A stretch of 64,000 nt of DNA from Diaminobutyricibacter sp. McL0608. Its GTDB lineage: Bacteria > Actinomycetota > Actinomycetes > Actinomycetales > Microbacteriaceae. The translations under genes were made by a program, and so were the position numbers. Shown in pieces: positions 1-8,759 of this stretch (position 1 is its first letter; each line of letters opens with the position of its first letter). The stretch covers positions 2,356,001 to 2,420,000 of the forward strand of contig NZ_CP154826.1 of NCBI RefSeq assembly GCF_039613825.1, read 5' to 3'. The notes beneath the pieces were generated by a model. That model was not told where the DNA came from, did no database searches, and saw only the letters and a list, made by a program, of their open reading frames with translations.

Positions 1-1
1 C

Positions 2-286
2 CTCGACAACATCACGATGACCTGGCTGACGAACACGGGCATGTCGTCGGGCAGGCTCTACTGGGAGAACACGCTCGGCTTCTTCGACATCAAAGGCGCG
101 AACGTGCCGGCCGCCGTGTCTGTGTTCCCGAACGAGCTGTACCAGGCGCCCCGGAGCTGGACCGAGAAGGCCTACCCCAACCTGATCTATTTCAACGAGC
201 TCGACCGGGGCAACCACTTCGCCGCCTGGCAGGAGCCCGACCTGTTCACCTCGGAGCTGCGCGCCGCCTTCCGCTCGCTGCGCTGA
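2..286 (+). CDS. Epoxide hydrolase family protein, C-terminal part
   Basis: This is the 3' end of a gene cut by the window edge; the frame is open from base 2. The visible 94 residues resemble the C-terminal part of alpha/beta-hydrolase-fold epoxide hydrolases with the EHN-type N-terminal domain: a cap-like segment (SSGRLYWENT), then VPAAVSVFPNEL and the conserved NHFAAWQEPDLF. In this family that last segment carries the catalytic histidine (H of GNHFAAWQ). The nucleophile and the rest of the fold lie upstream, so substrate cannot be judged. No signal or membrane segment is visible in this fragment. Family assignment is by motif recognition only. Confidence 0.8.
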   Translation, partial: LDNITMTWLTNTGMSSGRLYWENTLGFFDIKGANVPAAVSVFPNELYQAPRSWTEKAYPNLIYFNELDRGNHFAAWQEPDLFTSELRAAFRSLR

Positions 287-303
287 CCGCATCCCCGCGC
301 ACA

Positions 304-453
304 GTGTACCGGTATGCGGCCGAGGACGACTACCCCGTGCTGGTCCTCGATCAGGCCGAAGTCCTGGCTGCGGTCCGGGAGGGCGCCGCCCTTCCGAAGC
401 ACGCGGTCCCGGTCCTGGTGTACCCGCACAGCATCGCATCTGTCTGGCGGTAG
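304..453 (+). CDS. Possible small hypothetical protein (49 aa)
   Basis: A GTG-initiated frame in the gap between the epoxide hydrolase and the DUF3311 gene encodes 49 residues beginning MYRYAAEDDYPVLVLDQAEV and ending in SIASVWR. Its composition is protein-like and its third codon positions are GC-rich like the neighbouring genes, which is why I list it. No convincing ribosome-binding site precedes the GTG and I recognise no family. It could equally be the degraded tail of a longer gene. Confidence 0.35.
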   Translation: MYRYAAEDDYPVLVLDQAEVLAAVREGAALPKHAVPVLVYPHSIASVWR

Positions 454-549
454 GCCACCTTTACCAGCGGAGGCGGCAGGTGTACCGTCCGCGCTGGAAT
501 CCTGCGTCGGTGCAGCCCGCACCACGCAGGAGTGGCGAGGGGAGACGCT

Positions 550-858
550 ATGACGACGCCAGAAACACCGACCAGGGGTCCGGCCCGACCCGGCCCCTAC
601 ATCATCACCGGGATCCTGCTCGCGATTGCGATCGTGCTTCCGCTGGCCGTACCGATCTACGCCCGTTCGGAGCCTGCGCTGTTCGGGATGCCGTTCTTCT
701 ACTGGTATCAGATGCTGTGGGTGCTGGTCGACGCGGTGATCCTGTGGATCTGCTACCGGATCATCCTGCGTGAGGATCGCCGCCGAAGGGATGCTGTCCG
801 CGGCAACCCCGACCACCCGGCACACGTGCGATTCGGAAAGCGCGAGGGCCAGAAATGA
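550..858 (+). CDS. DUF3311 small membrane protein, symporter partner
   Basis: A 102-residue protein with two predicted membrane helices (about residues 17-39 and 52-75) and a basic C-terminus (RRRRDAVRGNP). DUF3311 proteins are commonly encoded directly upstream of sodium:solute symporters and are presumed accessory subunits. That arrangement is seen here, with the stop codon overlapping the symporter start by 4 bases (ATGA). I chose the ATG at 550 because a GGGGAG ribosome-binding site sits 5 bases upstream; an in-frame start 18 bases earlier is less well placed. The accessory role is known only by genomic association. Confidence 0.85.
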   Translation: MTTPETPTRGPARPGPYIITGILLAIAIVLPLAVPIYARSEPALFGMPFFYWYQMLWVLVDAVILWICYRIILREDRRRRDAVRGNPDHPAHVRFGKREGQK

Positions 859-2576
859 GCGCGCCCGACGAGCAGATCATCGCTGCCGGACCGACCAATC
901 CCGTGAACGGCGTCGCCCTGACCGTGGTCATCGTCATCTTCGTGGGCGTCGCGGTGATGGGTTTCGTGGCTGCGCGGTGGCGCGTCAGGCCCGAGGAGCG
1001 CGGCCTGAAATCCCTTGACGAGTGGGGACTCGGCGGCCGCGGGTTCGGATCCTGGGTCACCTGGTTCCTGCTCGGCGGCGACCTCTACACCGCGTACACG
1101 TTCATCGCGGTCCCTGCCGCCATGTGGAGCACTGGCGCGGTGAGCGGCTTCTTCGCCGTCCCGTACACCGTGGTGCTGTACCCGATCGTGTTTCTCCTCA
1201 TGGGGCGCCTGTGGTCGGTGTCGCATCGGCACGGTTACGTCACACCGGCGGACTTCGTCGGCGGGCGGTACGGCAGCAAGACCCTGTCGACTGCCATCGC
1301 CGTGACGGGAATCGTCGCCACGATGCCGTACATCGCCCTCCAGCTCGTCGGGATCAAGGCGGTGCTGTCCGTACTGGGCGTCGGGAGCGCGACGAACGCG
1401 TTCACCCAGGATCTCCCGCTGATCATCGCGTTCGTCATCCTCGCCGCCTACACCTACACCGCAGGTCTTCGAGCCCCGGCGGTGATCGCCGTCGTCAAGG
1501 ACCTCCTCATCTACATCGCCGTGATCGTCGCGATCATCTGGCTTCCGGCCCACTTCGGTGGCTGGGGCGGCATCTTCGACGCTGCCGAGCACAAGATGGC
1601 GACGATCAGCCCGGCCACGGGAAAGCCGATCGGCTCCGTGATCCCGGGAGCCGAGAGCTTCAACGCGTACTGGACGCTTGCCCTCGGGTCGGCGATGGCG
1701 CTGTTCATGTACCCGCACTCCGTGACCGGCGTGCTGTCCACGAAGAGCAGGAACACCATCCGGCGCAACGCGGTCGTTCTGCCCATCTATTCGCTGATGC
1801 TCGGCTTCCTCGCACTGCTCGGGTATGTCGCGATTAAGGCGGGTACGAACCCGGTCGACCTGAACGGCGCGATCAACCCGCAGCTCGTGGTGCCGAAACT
1901 GTTCCTCGATAATTTCCCGTCCTGGTTCGCCGGAGTCGCCCTCGCCGCGATCGCGGTCGGCGCGCTCGTGCCCGCCGCGATCATGTCGATCGCCGCGTCG
2001 AACCTCTTCACACGCAACATCTACCGTGATCTGTTCAAGCCGAACGCGACCAGCGAGCAGGAGGCGAAGGTCTCCAAGCTGGTGTCGCTGCTGGTGAAGT
2101 TCGGCGCGCTGCTGTTCGTGATCCTCATGGACCAGTCGGCGGCCATCAACATGCAGCTCCTCGGAGGGGTGTGGATCCTGCAGACGTTCCCTGCGATCGT
2201 CGCCGGTCTCTACACGCGGTGGTTCCACCGCTGGGCGCTCCTGATCGGCTGGGCTGCGGGCATCATGTACGGCACGATGGCCGCCTACAACGTCGTCAAC
2301 CCGGTGACGCACGCGCATTTCGGCGGATCGATCGCGCCCATTCCCTTCACCAACGTCCCGATCTACATCGCCATAACGGCCTTCGTCATCAACGCACTGG
2401 TCTCCGTCATCCTGACGCTGATCTTCCGTGCGCTGAAGGTGCCGGACGGGCGCGACCGCACCACTCGCGCCGACTACGGCGCTGACGAGCACGACCCGAA
2501 GGTGGTCGCGATCGAGACGGTCGGCCGTTACGAGCCCGAGGGCACCGGCGAGCCCGCAACCGGAGGGCGCAAGTAG
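855..2576 (+). CDS. Sodium:solute symporter (SSS family)
   Basis: A 573-residue polytopic membrane protein with about 13 hydrophobic segments. It has the family layout (WGLGGRGFGSWVTWFLLGGD near residues 57-76, then YGSKTLSTAIAVTGIVATMP) and a charged cytoplasmic tail. SSS transporters couple Na+ entry to uptake of small solutes. Members paired with DUF3311 resemble monocarboxylate (MctP/MctC-like) or pantothenate-type carriers, so a short organic acid is a reasonable but unproven substrate. It is translationally coupled to the upstream DUF3311 gene and ends 25 bases before the convergent ABC ATPase gene. Confidence 0.9.
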   Translation: MSAPDEQIIAAGPTNPVNGVALTVVIVIFVGVAVMGFVAARWRVRPEERGLKSLDEWGLGGRGFGSWVTWFLLGGDLYTAYTFIAVPAAMWSTGAVSGFFAVPYTVVLYPIVFLLMGRLWSVSHRHGYVTPADFVGGRYGSKTLSTAIAVTGIVATMPYIALQLVGIKAVLSVLGVGSATNAFTQDLPLIIAFVILAAYTYTAGLRAPAVIAVVKDLLIYIAVIVAIIWLPAHFGGWGGIFDAAEHKMATISPATGKPIGSVIPGAESFNAYWTLALGSAMALFMYPHSVTGVLSTKSRNTIRRNAVVLPIYSLMLGFLALLGYVAIKAGTNPVDLNGAINPQLVVPKLFLDNFPSWFAGVALAAIAVGALVPAAIMSIAASNLFTRNIYRDLFKPNATSEQEAKVSKLVSLLVKFGALLFVILMDQSAAINMQLLGGVWILQTFPAIVAGLYTRWFHRWALLIGWAAGIMYGTMAAYNVVNPVTHAHFGGSIAPIPFTNVPIYIAITAFVINALVSVILTLIFRALKVPDGRDRTTRADYGADEHDPKVVAIETVGRYEPEGTGEPATGGRK

Positions 2577-2601
2577 CTCAGCGGACGAGGGGCGGCGCGA
2601 C

Positions 2602-3369
2602 TCAGCCGGAGTGCACGCGCGCGAGATACTGCTGGGTCGCGAGTTCGCGCGGGTGGTCGAACACCTGCTCGGGCGGACCCTGCTCGAGCAGGACCCCGTT
2701 GTGCAGGAAGATGATGTGGTCGGCGACCGTCCGCGCGAACTGCATCTCGTGTGTGGTCATCAGGATGGTCGACCCTGCCGCCTTCAACTCGGCCACGAGA
2801 TCGAGCACCTCGCCGACGAGCAGCGGGTCGAGCGCGCTGGTGATCTCGTCGAGCAGCAGCAGTTCCGGGTTGGTCACGATCGCACGGATGATGGCCACCC
2901 GCTGCTGCTGGCCACCGGACAGCCGGTCGGGAAAGTCTGTGACCTTCGCGCCGAGCCCGATCCGTTCCAGCCAGCCCAGCGCCGTCGCCTCGGCTTCGTC
3001 GCGCCCGATGCCGTGTACTTTGCGGCTTGCGAGCGTCACATTGTCGAGCACGCTCAGGTGCGGGAACAGGTTGAACTGCTGAAAGACGACGCCGATGCGC
3101 GCCCGCGTGCGGTCGACGTCGATGCGGGGGTCGCTGATGTCTTCGCCTTTGAGGAAGATGCGGCCGTCGTCGACCCGCTCGAGCAGGTTGATCGTCTTGA
3201 GCAGGGTCGACTTGCCCGAACCGCTCGCGCCGATCGCGACGACGACCTGGTGCTGGTCGATCTCCAGGTCGATGCCGCGTAGCACGGGTGTGGTCCCGAA
3301 GCTCTTGTAGAGGCCTTCGACGCGCAGGACGACGTCGGCTTCCGCGGTGGTGCCCGTCGCGTCGCTCAT
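2602..3369 (-). CDS. Amino-acid-type ABC transporter ATP-binding protein
   Basis: A 255-residue ATPase of the polar amino acid uptake group. Walker A is GASGSGKST near residue 53, the signature is LSGGQQQR, Walker B is LLLDEITSALD and the switch histidine follows in MTTHEMQFA. The substitution of I for P in DE(P/I)TSALD is tolerated in this family. The start at 3369 overlaps the permease stop by 4 bases; a longer in-frame extension into the permease gene is spurious. With the permease and binding protein upstream it forms a complete importer. This is the last gene of a co-directional run beginning at 8717. Confidence 0.93.
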   Translation of the reverse strand: MSDATGTTAEADVVLRVEGLYKSFGTTPVLRGIDLEIDQHQVVVAIGASGSGKSTLLKTINLLERVDDGRIFLKGEDISDPRIDVDRTRARIGVVFQQFNLFPHLSVLDNVTLASRKVHGIGRDEAEATALGWLERIGLGAKVTDFPDRLSGGQQQRVAIIRAIVTNPELLLLDEITSALDPLLVGEVLDLVAELKAAGSTILMTTHEMQFARTVADHIIFLHNGVLLEQGPPEQVFDHPRELATQQYLARVHSG

Positions 3370-4247
3370 ACGGTGCCCCCGATCTGCTCGCGCTTCTGCG
3401 CTCGCGCCGACAGGTAGTCGGTGAGGCGGATGAGTGGCCAGCTGATCGCGACGAACAGCAGCCCGGCGACGATGTACGGAGTGAAGTTGTAGGTGTCGGC
3501 CGACGCGATCTGTGCCGCGCGCACCGCATCCACCGCCCCGAGCACGGAGACGAGGCCCACATCCTTCTGCATGGAGACGAAGTCGTTGACGAGGGCGGGC
3601 GTCACCTTGCGGACCCCCTGGGGCAGGACGACGAGCCGAAGTGTCTGGGCGTGCGAGAGGCCGAGCGAGCGGGCGGCGAGACGCTGCGACGGATGCACAG
3701 CCTCCATCCCGGCGCGCAGCACCTCCGCGACGTAGGCGGAATAGGTCAGGATGAGCGCCGTCGTTCCCCAGAATTCCGGCGACATGCGCGGGAAGACACC
3801 CAGGGCCGGGATGCCGAAGCCGACCAGGTAGAGGACGATGATCAGCGGCATCCCGCGGAACAGGTCGGTGTAGACCGTCGCGATGACGCGCAGCGGGAAG
3901 AACACCGGGCCGCGGAGGGTGCGGACGATCGCGATCAGCGTCGCGAAGATGGCCACGCCGATCGCGGCGAAGAACAGGATCTGGATGTTCAGCCACAGGC
4001 CGAGCAGGATCGAGCCGAGGTACTCCCAGCCGATCTTCACGTTGAAGAACGACTGCTGCACCAGCGCCCAGCCTGGCGTGTTCACCACGGTCACCCAGAC
4101 CAGCACCGCGAGCACGATCGTGCTCACGAGGCTGATCAGTACCGACCGACCGGATTGTTTCTTGCGGAAGACGCGTCGGTCCAGCTCGATCTCGCTCAGC
4201 GGCGAACCGTCGAGATTGGTCTCCAGTGTCGTTGTTCGTGGACTCAC
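3366..4247 (-). CDS. Amino-acid-type ABC transporter permease
   Basis: A 293-residue inner-membrane protein with an N-terminal cytoplasmic segment, a first helix at about residues 35-53 and five further helices. The EAA loop, ARSLGLSHAQTLRLVVLPQG, contacts the ATPase and is characteristic of the HisM/GlnP permease family. The family usually works as a homodimer or with a second permease; only one permease gene is present, so a homodimer is likely. It lies between the binding protein (37 bases upstream) and the ATPase (4-base overlap). Confidence 0.92.
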   Translation of the reverse strand: MSPRTTTLETNLDGSPLSEIELDRRVFRKKQSGRSVLISLVSTIVLAVLVWVTVVNTPGWALVQQSFFNVKIGWEYLGSILLGLWLNIQILFFAAIGVAIFATLIAIVRTLRGPVFFPLRVIATVYTDLFRGMPLIIVLYLVGFGIPALGVFPRMSPEFWGTTALILTYSAYVAEVLRAGMEAVHPSQRLAARSLGLSHAQTLRLVVLPQGVRKVTPALVNDFVSMQKDVGLVSVLGAVDAVRAAQIASADTYNFTPYIVAGLLFVAISWPLIRLTDYLSARAQKREQIGGTV

Positions 4248-4284
4248 GAGCCCACCCTAGGGGCCTCTGTTCGAGCGCGCACCG

Positions 4285-5154
4285 TTACTTGAAGACCGGG
4301 ACGTTCACCGTCGTCGACAGCCACTTCTTGGTGATGGTGTCGAGTTCGCCGCTCGAGCGGAGCGCGTCGACAGCGGCGGTGACCTTCGCCGTGTTCGGCG
4401 AATCCTTCGGGAGGACGATCCCGAACTGGTCTCCACCGGAGGTGTCAGCGAACTGCCCGCTGACGACGCCGTTGTCGACCTGCGAGTCTGCGAGGTAGAA
4501 CGCAGTCGGAAGGTCGGTGGCGACAGCGTCGACCTGCCCGGTCTTGAGGGCGAGCACCGCGTCGTCGTTGGAGTTGAAGACGGCGATGTTGTTACCGCCG
4601 ATCTCCTTCTTGAGGAGCGTGTAGGTGGTCGTCGCAGTGGCGACACCGATCTTGATCTTCTTCAGACCGTCGATCGTCGTCACCGACGCGGCCGGCGAGG
4701 ACTTCGTGGTCACGAGCGCCTGGCTCGTCGTGTAGTACGACGAGGAGAAGTCGACGGCCTTCTTGCGGTCGTCTGAGATGCTGAACTGCTGGATGTTCAG
4801 GTCGAAGTCCTTCGGCCCCGGTGCAATCGCGCTGTCGAACGTGGTGCGGGTCCACACGACGTCTTTCTTCGCGAAGCCGAGCTTCTCGGCGACGGCATAC
4901 GCCACGGCGGACTCGAAGCCCTTGCCGTTCTCGGGCTTGTTGTCGATCACCCACGGCGAGTACGCCGGCTCACCGGTCGCGATCGTGAGCTTGCCTGCCG
5001 TCAGGGTCTGCAGTCCGCTTCCCGACGGGCTCGTGTTCGAGCTCGACGGGGTCGAACTGCAGGCGGCGAGGGCGGCGACGACGATTGCGACGCCGGCCAC
5101 GGAGAGCGCACGGGCAATGCGGGAGGGAACAACAGACACAGGGGTACCTTTCAT
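4285..5154 (-). CDS. Amino-acid-type ABC substrate-binding lipoprotein
   Basis: A 289-residue binding protein of solute-binding family 3. A signal peptide ends in the lipobox LAAC (Cys32), followed by a Ser/Thr/Pro linker. The mature domain shows the family pattern: LTIATGEPAYSPW, FESAVAYAVAEKLG, the FDLNIQQFSI region, GVATATTTYTLL and the D-AVATDLPTAFYL strand. It would be tethered outside the membrane and deliver substrate to the permease downstream. Family 3 members bind amino acids, opines and related amino compounds. Because the genes just upstream encode nucleoside/homocysteine-type enzymes, the ligand could be a modified amino acid such as a homocysteine conjugate (inference). Confidence 0.92.
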   Translation of the reverse strand: MKGTPVSVVPSRIARALSVAGVAIVVAALAACSSTPSSSNTSPSGSGLQTLTAGKLTIATGEPAYSPWVIDNKPENGKGFESAVAYAVAEKLGFAKKDVVWTRTTFDSAIAPGPKDFDLNIQQFSISDDRKKAVDFSSSYYTTSQALVTTKSSPAASVTTIDGLKKIKIGVATATTTYTLLKKEIGGNNIAVFNSNDDAVLALKTGQVDAVATDLPTAFYLADSQVDNGVVSGQFADTSGGDQFGIVLPKDSPNTAKVTAAVDALRSSGELDTITKKWLSTTVNVPVFK

Positions 5155-5215
5155 CCAGGTCTCGGGCGACCAATCATTCGATGGTAGAAGAAAACCGCGT
5201 GCCGCTCAGTTCACG

Positions 5216-5701
5216 TTACGGATTGTGTTCGTCGACGAGCGTGAAGTCGTCGAAGCTGAACCCCGGCGCGACCACGCAGCTGACCAGTGTCTCGCCGTCC
5301 GACGGCAGCGTGCGCTGCCAGACACCAGCAGGAACGAGCCCCTGGGCGCGCTGACCGCGGCCTTCCTCCGGGCCCAGCATGACGATCTCGCCGTCGACCG
5401 GCGAGGCTCCGTCTCCGCCGAGCTGAAGTGCCAGCGCGTCCGGCCCGTGCCAGAGCCAGAGCTCATCGGAGGCGACGACGTGCCAGGCGGATGCCTCCCC
5501 CCGCGGCAGCAGGAAGTAGATCAGCGTCGCCGCGGGTCGTTCGCCGCGTTCGGTGGCGACCTGCGCATCCGCCGCCCACGTCCTGCGGTACCAGCCGCCT
5601 TCCGGATGCGGTTCCAGCCCGAGTTCGAGGGCGCGGGCCGACGGCACCACCCACTCGATGAGCTCCCCCGCGACCGTGCGTCGCGCGACCGGCTCGGTCA
5701 T
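5216..5701 (-). CDS. DUF985/cupin_5 family protein
   Basis: A 161-residue single-domain cupin. It carries family markers EPHPEGGWYRRTW (residues 31-43), ATLIYFLLPRGEASAWHVV, DELWLWHGPDAL and GVWQRTLPSDGETLVSCVVAPGFSFDDF. DUF985 proteins form a double-stranded beta-helix; their biochemical role is not established, although some bind metals or nucleotide-sugar-like ligands. The start ATG at 5701 overlaps the stop of the amidohydrolase gene by 4 bases, so the two are translationally coupled. The 61-base gap to the downstream ABC binding protein shows no obvious terminator. Confidence 0.88.
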   Translation of the reverse strand: MTEPVARRTVAGELIEWVVPSARALELGLEPHPEGGWYRRTWAADAQVATERGERPAATLIYFLLPRGEASAWHVVASDELWLWHGPDALALQLGGDGASPVDGEIVMLGPEEGRGQRAQGLVPAGVWQRTLPSDGETLVSCVVAPGFSFDDFTLVDEHNP

Positions 5702-7026
5702 GATCGCTCCGCTCCCGCGACACGCTGTCCGGTCCAGGACGGAGCCGACCATCGTGTCGCCCCGTCGAGGACGGTCGCGACCGCGAGACCGGCGCCGGCC
5801 TCGACGAGTTCGGCCAGGGCGTCGTCCACCCGGCTCACCGCGACATCGAAGAACGCGAGGTCGGCCCGGGCACCGACGGCGAGGTGCCCGATGCGTTCGG
5901 GTCCCACATCCAGTCCGATCGCGTGCGCACCGCCGAGTGTCGCGGCGGACAGGAGGCGCGAGTGCAGATCCGACCGCCCGTAGCCCTGTTCGCGCGCGAT
6001 CGCGTAGAGCGCGGTGACGTCGCTCATCAGGTCGAGTGACGGGCTCGACGACAGCGAGTCCGTACCGACCGCGATCGCGCTCCCCTCGCGCAGATAGGCT
6101 GCGACGGGCGGAGGCGCAAGACCGATGACCTCGTTGGAGCGCGGGCAGAGTGCGACCGAGGTTCCGCGGGCGCGCAGCAGCGCCCGGTCCTTGGCCGTCA
6201 TGTAGACGCCGTGTGCGACGTGGCAGTCGGGTCCCAGCACGCCGAGCCGGTCGACGAAGTCGGTTGCGCTCGTGCCGAAGCCGAGCGACCGGAGCGCCCG
6301 GAAGCTCTGGACTCCGACGAAATGCCAGGCCCGGTGCGTCTCGCCGCCCTCGGTGTCGACGCGCTCCTCCTCGAACGCGGATTCGCCGAGATGGATGTGA
6401 AGGCGCTGGCCGCGCTGCCGCACGATGTCCGGCATGTCCAGCAGCGGGACGGTGTCGAGCGAGTACGGCGCGTGCGGCGACAGGCCGGCGCCCGGTGTCG
6501 CCGGGATCCGCTCCAGGTCGGCGATGACCTGCTCGCGGCCGCGTTCGTTCCACTCGGCCGTCTCCCAGTTCATCACCTCCCAGAAGGCGATGCCGCGCAT
6601 CCCGACCTCGTTGAGCACATCCGCCGCCTCCAGGTCGGTGACGATGTCGGCGACGGCGGTCACCCCGTACCCGAGGAGTTCATTCGCGCCGCGGAGCGCA
6701 TCCGCCCGCCAGTCGTGCGGTTTCTCGTAGTCGACGGTGAACGCATCCGCCCAGTCGTCGAACCCGTCGTACCGTCGCGACCCCACCTCCGCCATGCCTG
6801 TGTACTGCAGGTGCGAGTGCGCGTTGACGAGGCCGGGGAGCACCGCGCCCGCCCAGTACTGTTCGAGGTAGGGAACATCCTGCTGTTCGAGCGAATCGAT
6901 GACCCACCGCCGTTCGCCGACGTGCAGGATGCGGCCGTCCTTGACCGCGACCGCGCCGCGCAGGATGGGCGGCGCCGTCATCGGGACCACCAGTCCGGCC
7001 GAGTAGACCGTCACATCGCCCTTCAT
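5698..7026 (-). CDS. Amidohydrolase family deaminase (SAH/aminofutalosine-deaminase-like)
   Basis: A 442-residue metal-dependent amidohydrolase with the full site visible: the HxH motif in NAHSHLQ, a substrate-side histidine in LSPHAPYSLD, the third metal histidine and glutamate in HIHLGES, and the metal aspartate in GTDSLSSSPSLDL. This pattern belongs to the branch that deaminates S-adenosylhomocysteine, 5'-methylthioadenosine or aminodeoxyfutalosine. It overlaps the genes on both sides by 4 bases (upstream SAH-hydrolase homologue, downstream cupin). A deaminase next to an SAH-hydrolase homologue recalls the archaeal route in which SAH is deaminated to S-inosylhomocysteine before hydrolysis. 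Exact substrate is inferred. Confidence 0.85.
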   Translation of the reverse strand: MKGDVTVYSAGLVVPMTAPPILRGAVAVKDGRILHVGERRWVIDSLEQQDVPYLEQYWAGAVLPGLVNAHSHLQYTGMAEVGSRRYDGFDDWADAFTVDYEKPHDWRADALRGANELLGYGVTAVADIVTDLEAADVLNEVGMRGIAFWEVMNWETAEWNERGREQVIADLERIPATPGAGLSPHAPYSLDTVPLLDMPDIVRQRGQRLHIHLGESAFEEERVDTEGGETHRAWHFVGVQSFRALRSLGFGTSATDFVDRLGVLGPDCHVAHGVYMTAKDRALLRARGTSVALCPRSNEVIGLAPPPVAAYLREGSAIAVGTDSLSSSPSLDLMSDVTALYAIAREQGYGRSDLHSRLLSAATLGGAHAIGLDVGPERIGHLAVGARADLAFFDVAVSRVDDALAELVEAGAGLAVATVLDGATRWSAPSWTGQRVAGAERS

Positions 7027-8717
7027 GCTTCGCCTCCGAATCGCGGCCAGATCTCCGCGGCGGGCGCGGGTCCCGTCCTGGTGTCGATGCGTACGCCGGC
7101 GGCCTTCAGGGCCTCCGCGGCAACGGCGTCGTCCGCTTGCGCGGGCAGTGGATGCACGCCGACAGTCAGCGACCCGGCCGATTCGACGAGCTGACGGATC
7201 GCCGCCAACTGGACCGCGAACGAGAGGTCCATGATCTCGATCGGGTTGCCCTCCCCTGCCGTGACGTTGATGCATCCGCCGTCGTCGAGGATCACCACGC
7301 TCGACCCCGTCGCGAACGTGAACCGCTCCCGTTTGCGCCCGATGGTCTCGCGCACAGCGCCCTGGGCAAGCGCGTCGTCGATCGCGACCTCCTGCGGTAC
7401 GCCGCCGGCGACGGCGACCACCGCATCCCGAGCGCAGGCGAGCAGCACCGGGAGGCTGATGGTGTCGCGCACGCCGGTCGCCGAGACGACCAGCTGCGCC
7501 GACGCGACAGCCTCGAGGAGCGGGGCGACCCGGAAACCGTCGAAGGATGCGGCGAGCGCGCGAACAGGATCGAGCTCGGTGACCACGACTGTCGCTCCCA
7601 GGGCGCGCGCGTGGTGTGCAACGCCCTCGCCGACGTGTCCGTAACCCGCGACCACGACCGTGCTGGTGGCCAGGTCGACGTCGGTCAGCCCGAGGATCGT
7701 GAACAGGCACGACTGCCCGGTGCCGTACCGGTTGTCGAACAGAGTCTTGCTGCGCGCGTCGTTGACCGCGACGACCGGGATCTTCAGGCGCCCCTCCTCG
7801 GCCATCGTTCGTAACGGCCGCAATCCGCTCGTTGTCTCTTCGGCCGCGCCGATCAGACCGGCGAGCGCCTCCGGGGCCGTCTCGTGAGCCAGCCGGATCA
7901 CATGAGAGCCGTCGTCTACCAGCACCTGCGAGTGCTCTGCCAGGAAGGCCGACGCGAGCTCGCGGTGCTCGGCGGGTCCCGCATCCGATCGCGCGTAGAC
8001 GTGCAGCCCGGCATCGGTGAGCGCCGCGGCGACCGTGTCGTCGGTCTCGTCGGGATGCGCGAACACGGCGACCTCCGCGCCGGCCTCACGAAGCGTCAGG
8101 GCGAGCACCGCCGTCTTCGGCTCGAGCACCATGCTGAGGCCGACGCGGAGTCCGCGGACGGTGCCGTCGGCCTTCATTCGGGCAGCGAGGCCTTCGGCGG
8201 TTGACATGAAGCGGCGCGCCCAGGCGATCCGGGCGACGGCCGGGCTGAGTTCCGGCCCGCGGCGGTCGCGATCGAGACGCACGAGGACGACGTCGGGCAC
8301 GTTCGTCGCCCACACGCCGTCGCGCAGCTGTTCGACGGGCGCGACGCCGCCATCGAGTGCGGGAGCTTGTGCGGATGCGTCGGCTGACGCGAATGCGGAT
8401 GCGGTGGCGGATGCTTCCGGGGTCGCGTCGACGACGAGAAGCGGACGCGTGCCGCCGGCGGCACTCGGGAAGGAGAGATCAGCGCGTGTGAGCGGCGACG
8501 CATCCTCTCCCGTGCAGAACAGGTAATCCGGCCGCTCTCCGCGCTCGATCCGGCGCGCTCCGATCGCGGCCAGCAGTGCGCTCAGCGCCGGAGCGAGCGG
8601 ACCGGCCCCGCGAACATCGAACCGCCGGCCGGCGATCGACAGGTTCGTCGTCTCAGCGAAACGGAGTACGACCGCTGTTGCCCACTGCCGGGGACTGGGA
8701 CGCGCCTGCTCGAACAC
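7023..8717 (-). CDS. Divergent S-adenosylhomocysteine hydrolase homologue
   Basis: A 564-residue protein. Residues 1 to about 155 form an N-terminal extension with an Ala/Ser-rich linker (about 100-122), not present in ordinary SAH hydrolases. From about 160 onward the sequence follows the family: NDARSKTLFDNRYGTGQS (keeping the K, D and N of the substrate/NAD site), AEETTSGL with the conserved glutamate, the NAD-binding VAGYGHVGEG (356-365), and INVTAGEGNPIEIMDLSFA near the end. By-eye alignment suggests three histidines of canonical enzymes are replaced: Val197 for the LHM-type His, Gly439 in place of the GHF His, and Asn491 in the GHP position. The start is GTG. It is coupled to the deaminase gene by a 4-base overlap. 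It may use an altered substrate or be inactive. Confidence 0.85.
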   Translation of the reverse strand: MFEQARPSPRQWATAVVLRFAETTNLSIAGRRFDVRGAGPLAPALSALLAAIGARRIERGERPDYLFCTGEDASPLTRADLSFPSAAGGTRPLLVVDATPEASATASAFASADASAQAPALDGGVAPVEQLRDGVWATNVPDVVLVRLDRDRRGPELSPAVARIAWARRFMSTAEGLAARMKADGTVRGLRVGLSMVLEPKTAVLALTLREAGAEVAVFAHPDETDDTVAAALTDAGLHVYARSDAGPAEHRELASAFLAEHSQVLVDDGSHVIRLAHETAPEALAGLIGAAEETTSGLRPLRTMAEEGRLKIPVVAVNDARSKTLFDNRYGTGQSCLFTILGLTDVDLATSTVVVAGYGHVGEGVAHHARALGATVVVTELDPVRALAASFDGFRVAPLLEAVASAQLVVSATGVRDTISLPVLLACARDAVVAVAGGVPQEVAIDDALAQGAVRETIGRKRERFTFATGSSVVILDDGGCINVTAGEGNPIEIMDLSFAVQLAAIRQLVESAGSLTVGVHPLPAQADDAVAAEALKAAGVRIDTRTGPAPAAEIWPRFGGEA

Positions 8718-8759
8718 CGGTTCAGCCTATAGCTCGCCCCGGCCTCGCGACCCTCGCCT

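Noticed and set aside
753-2492. 579-residue minus-strand open frame antisense to the symporter gene
   Set aside because: Arg/Asp/His-rich sequence without protein-like hydrophobic pattern; a mirror of the GC-rich codon bias of the real gene on the plus strand.
4763-5983. 406-residue plus-strand frame across the binding-protein and cupin genes
   Set aside because: Antisense to two well-supported genes with clear domain motifs.
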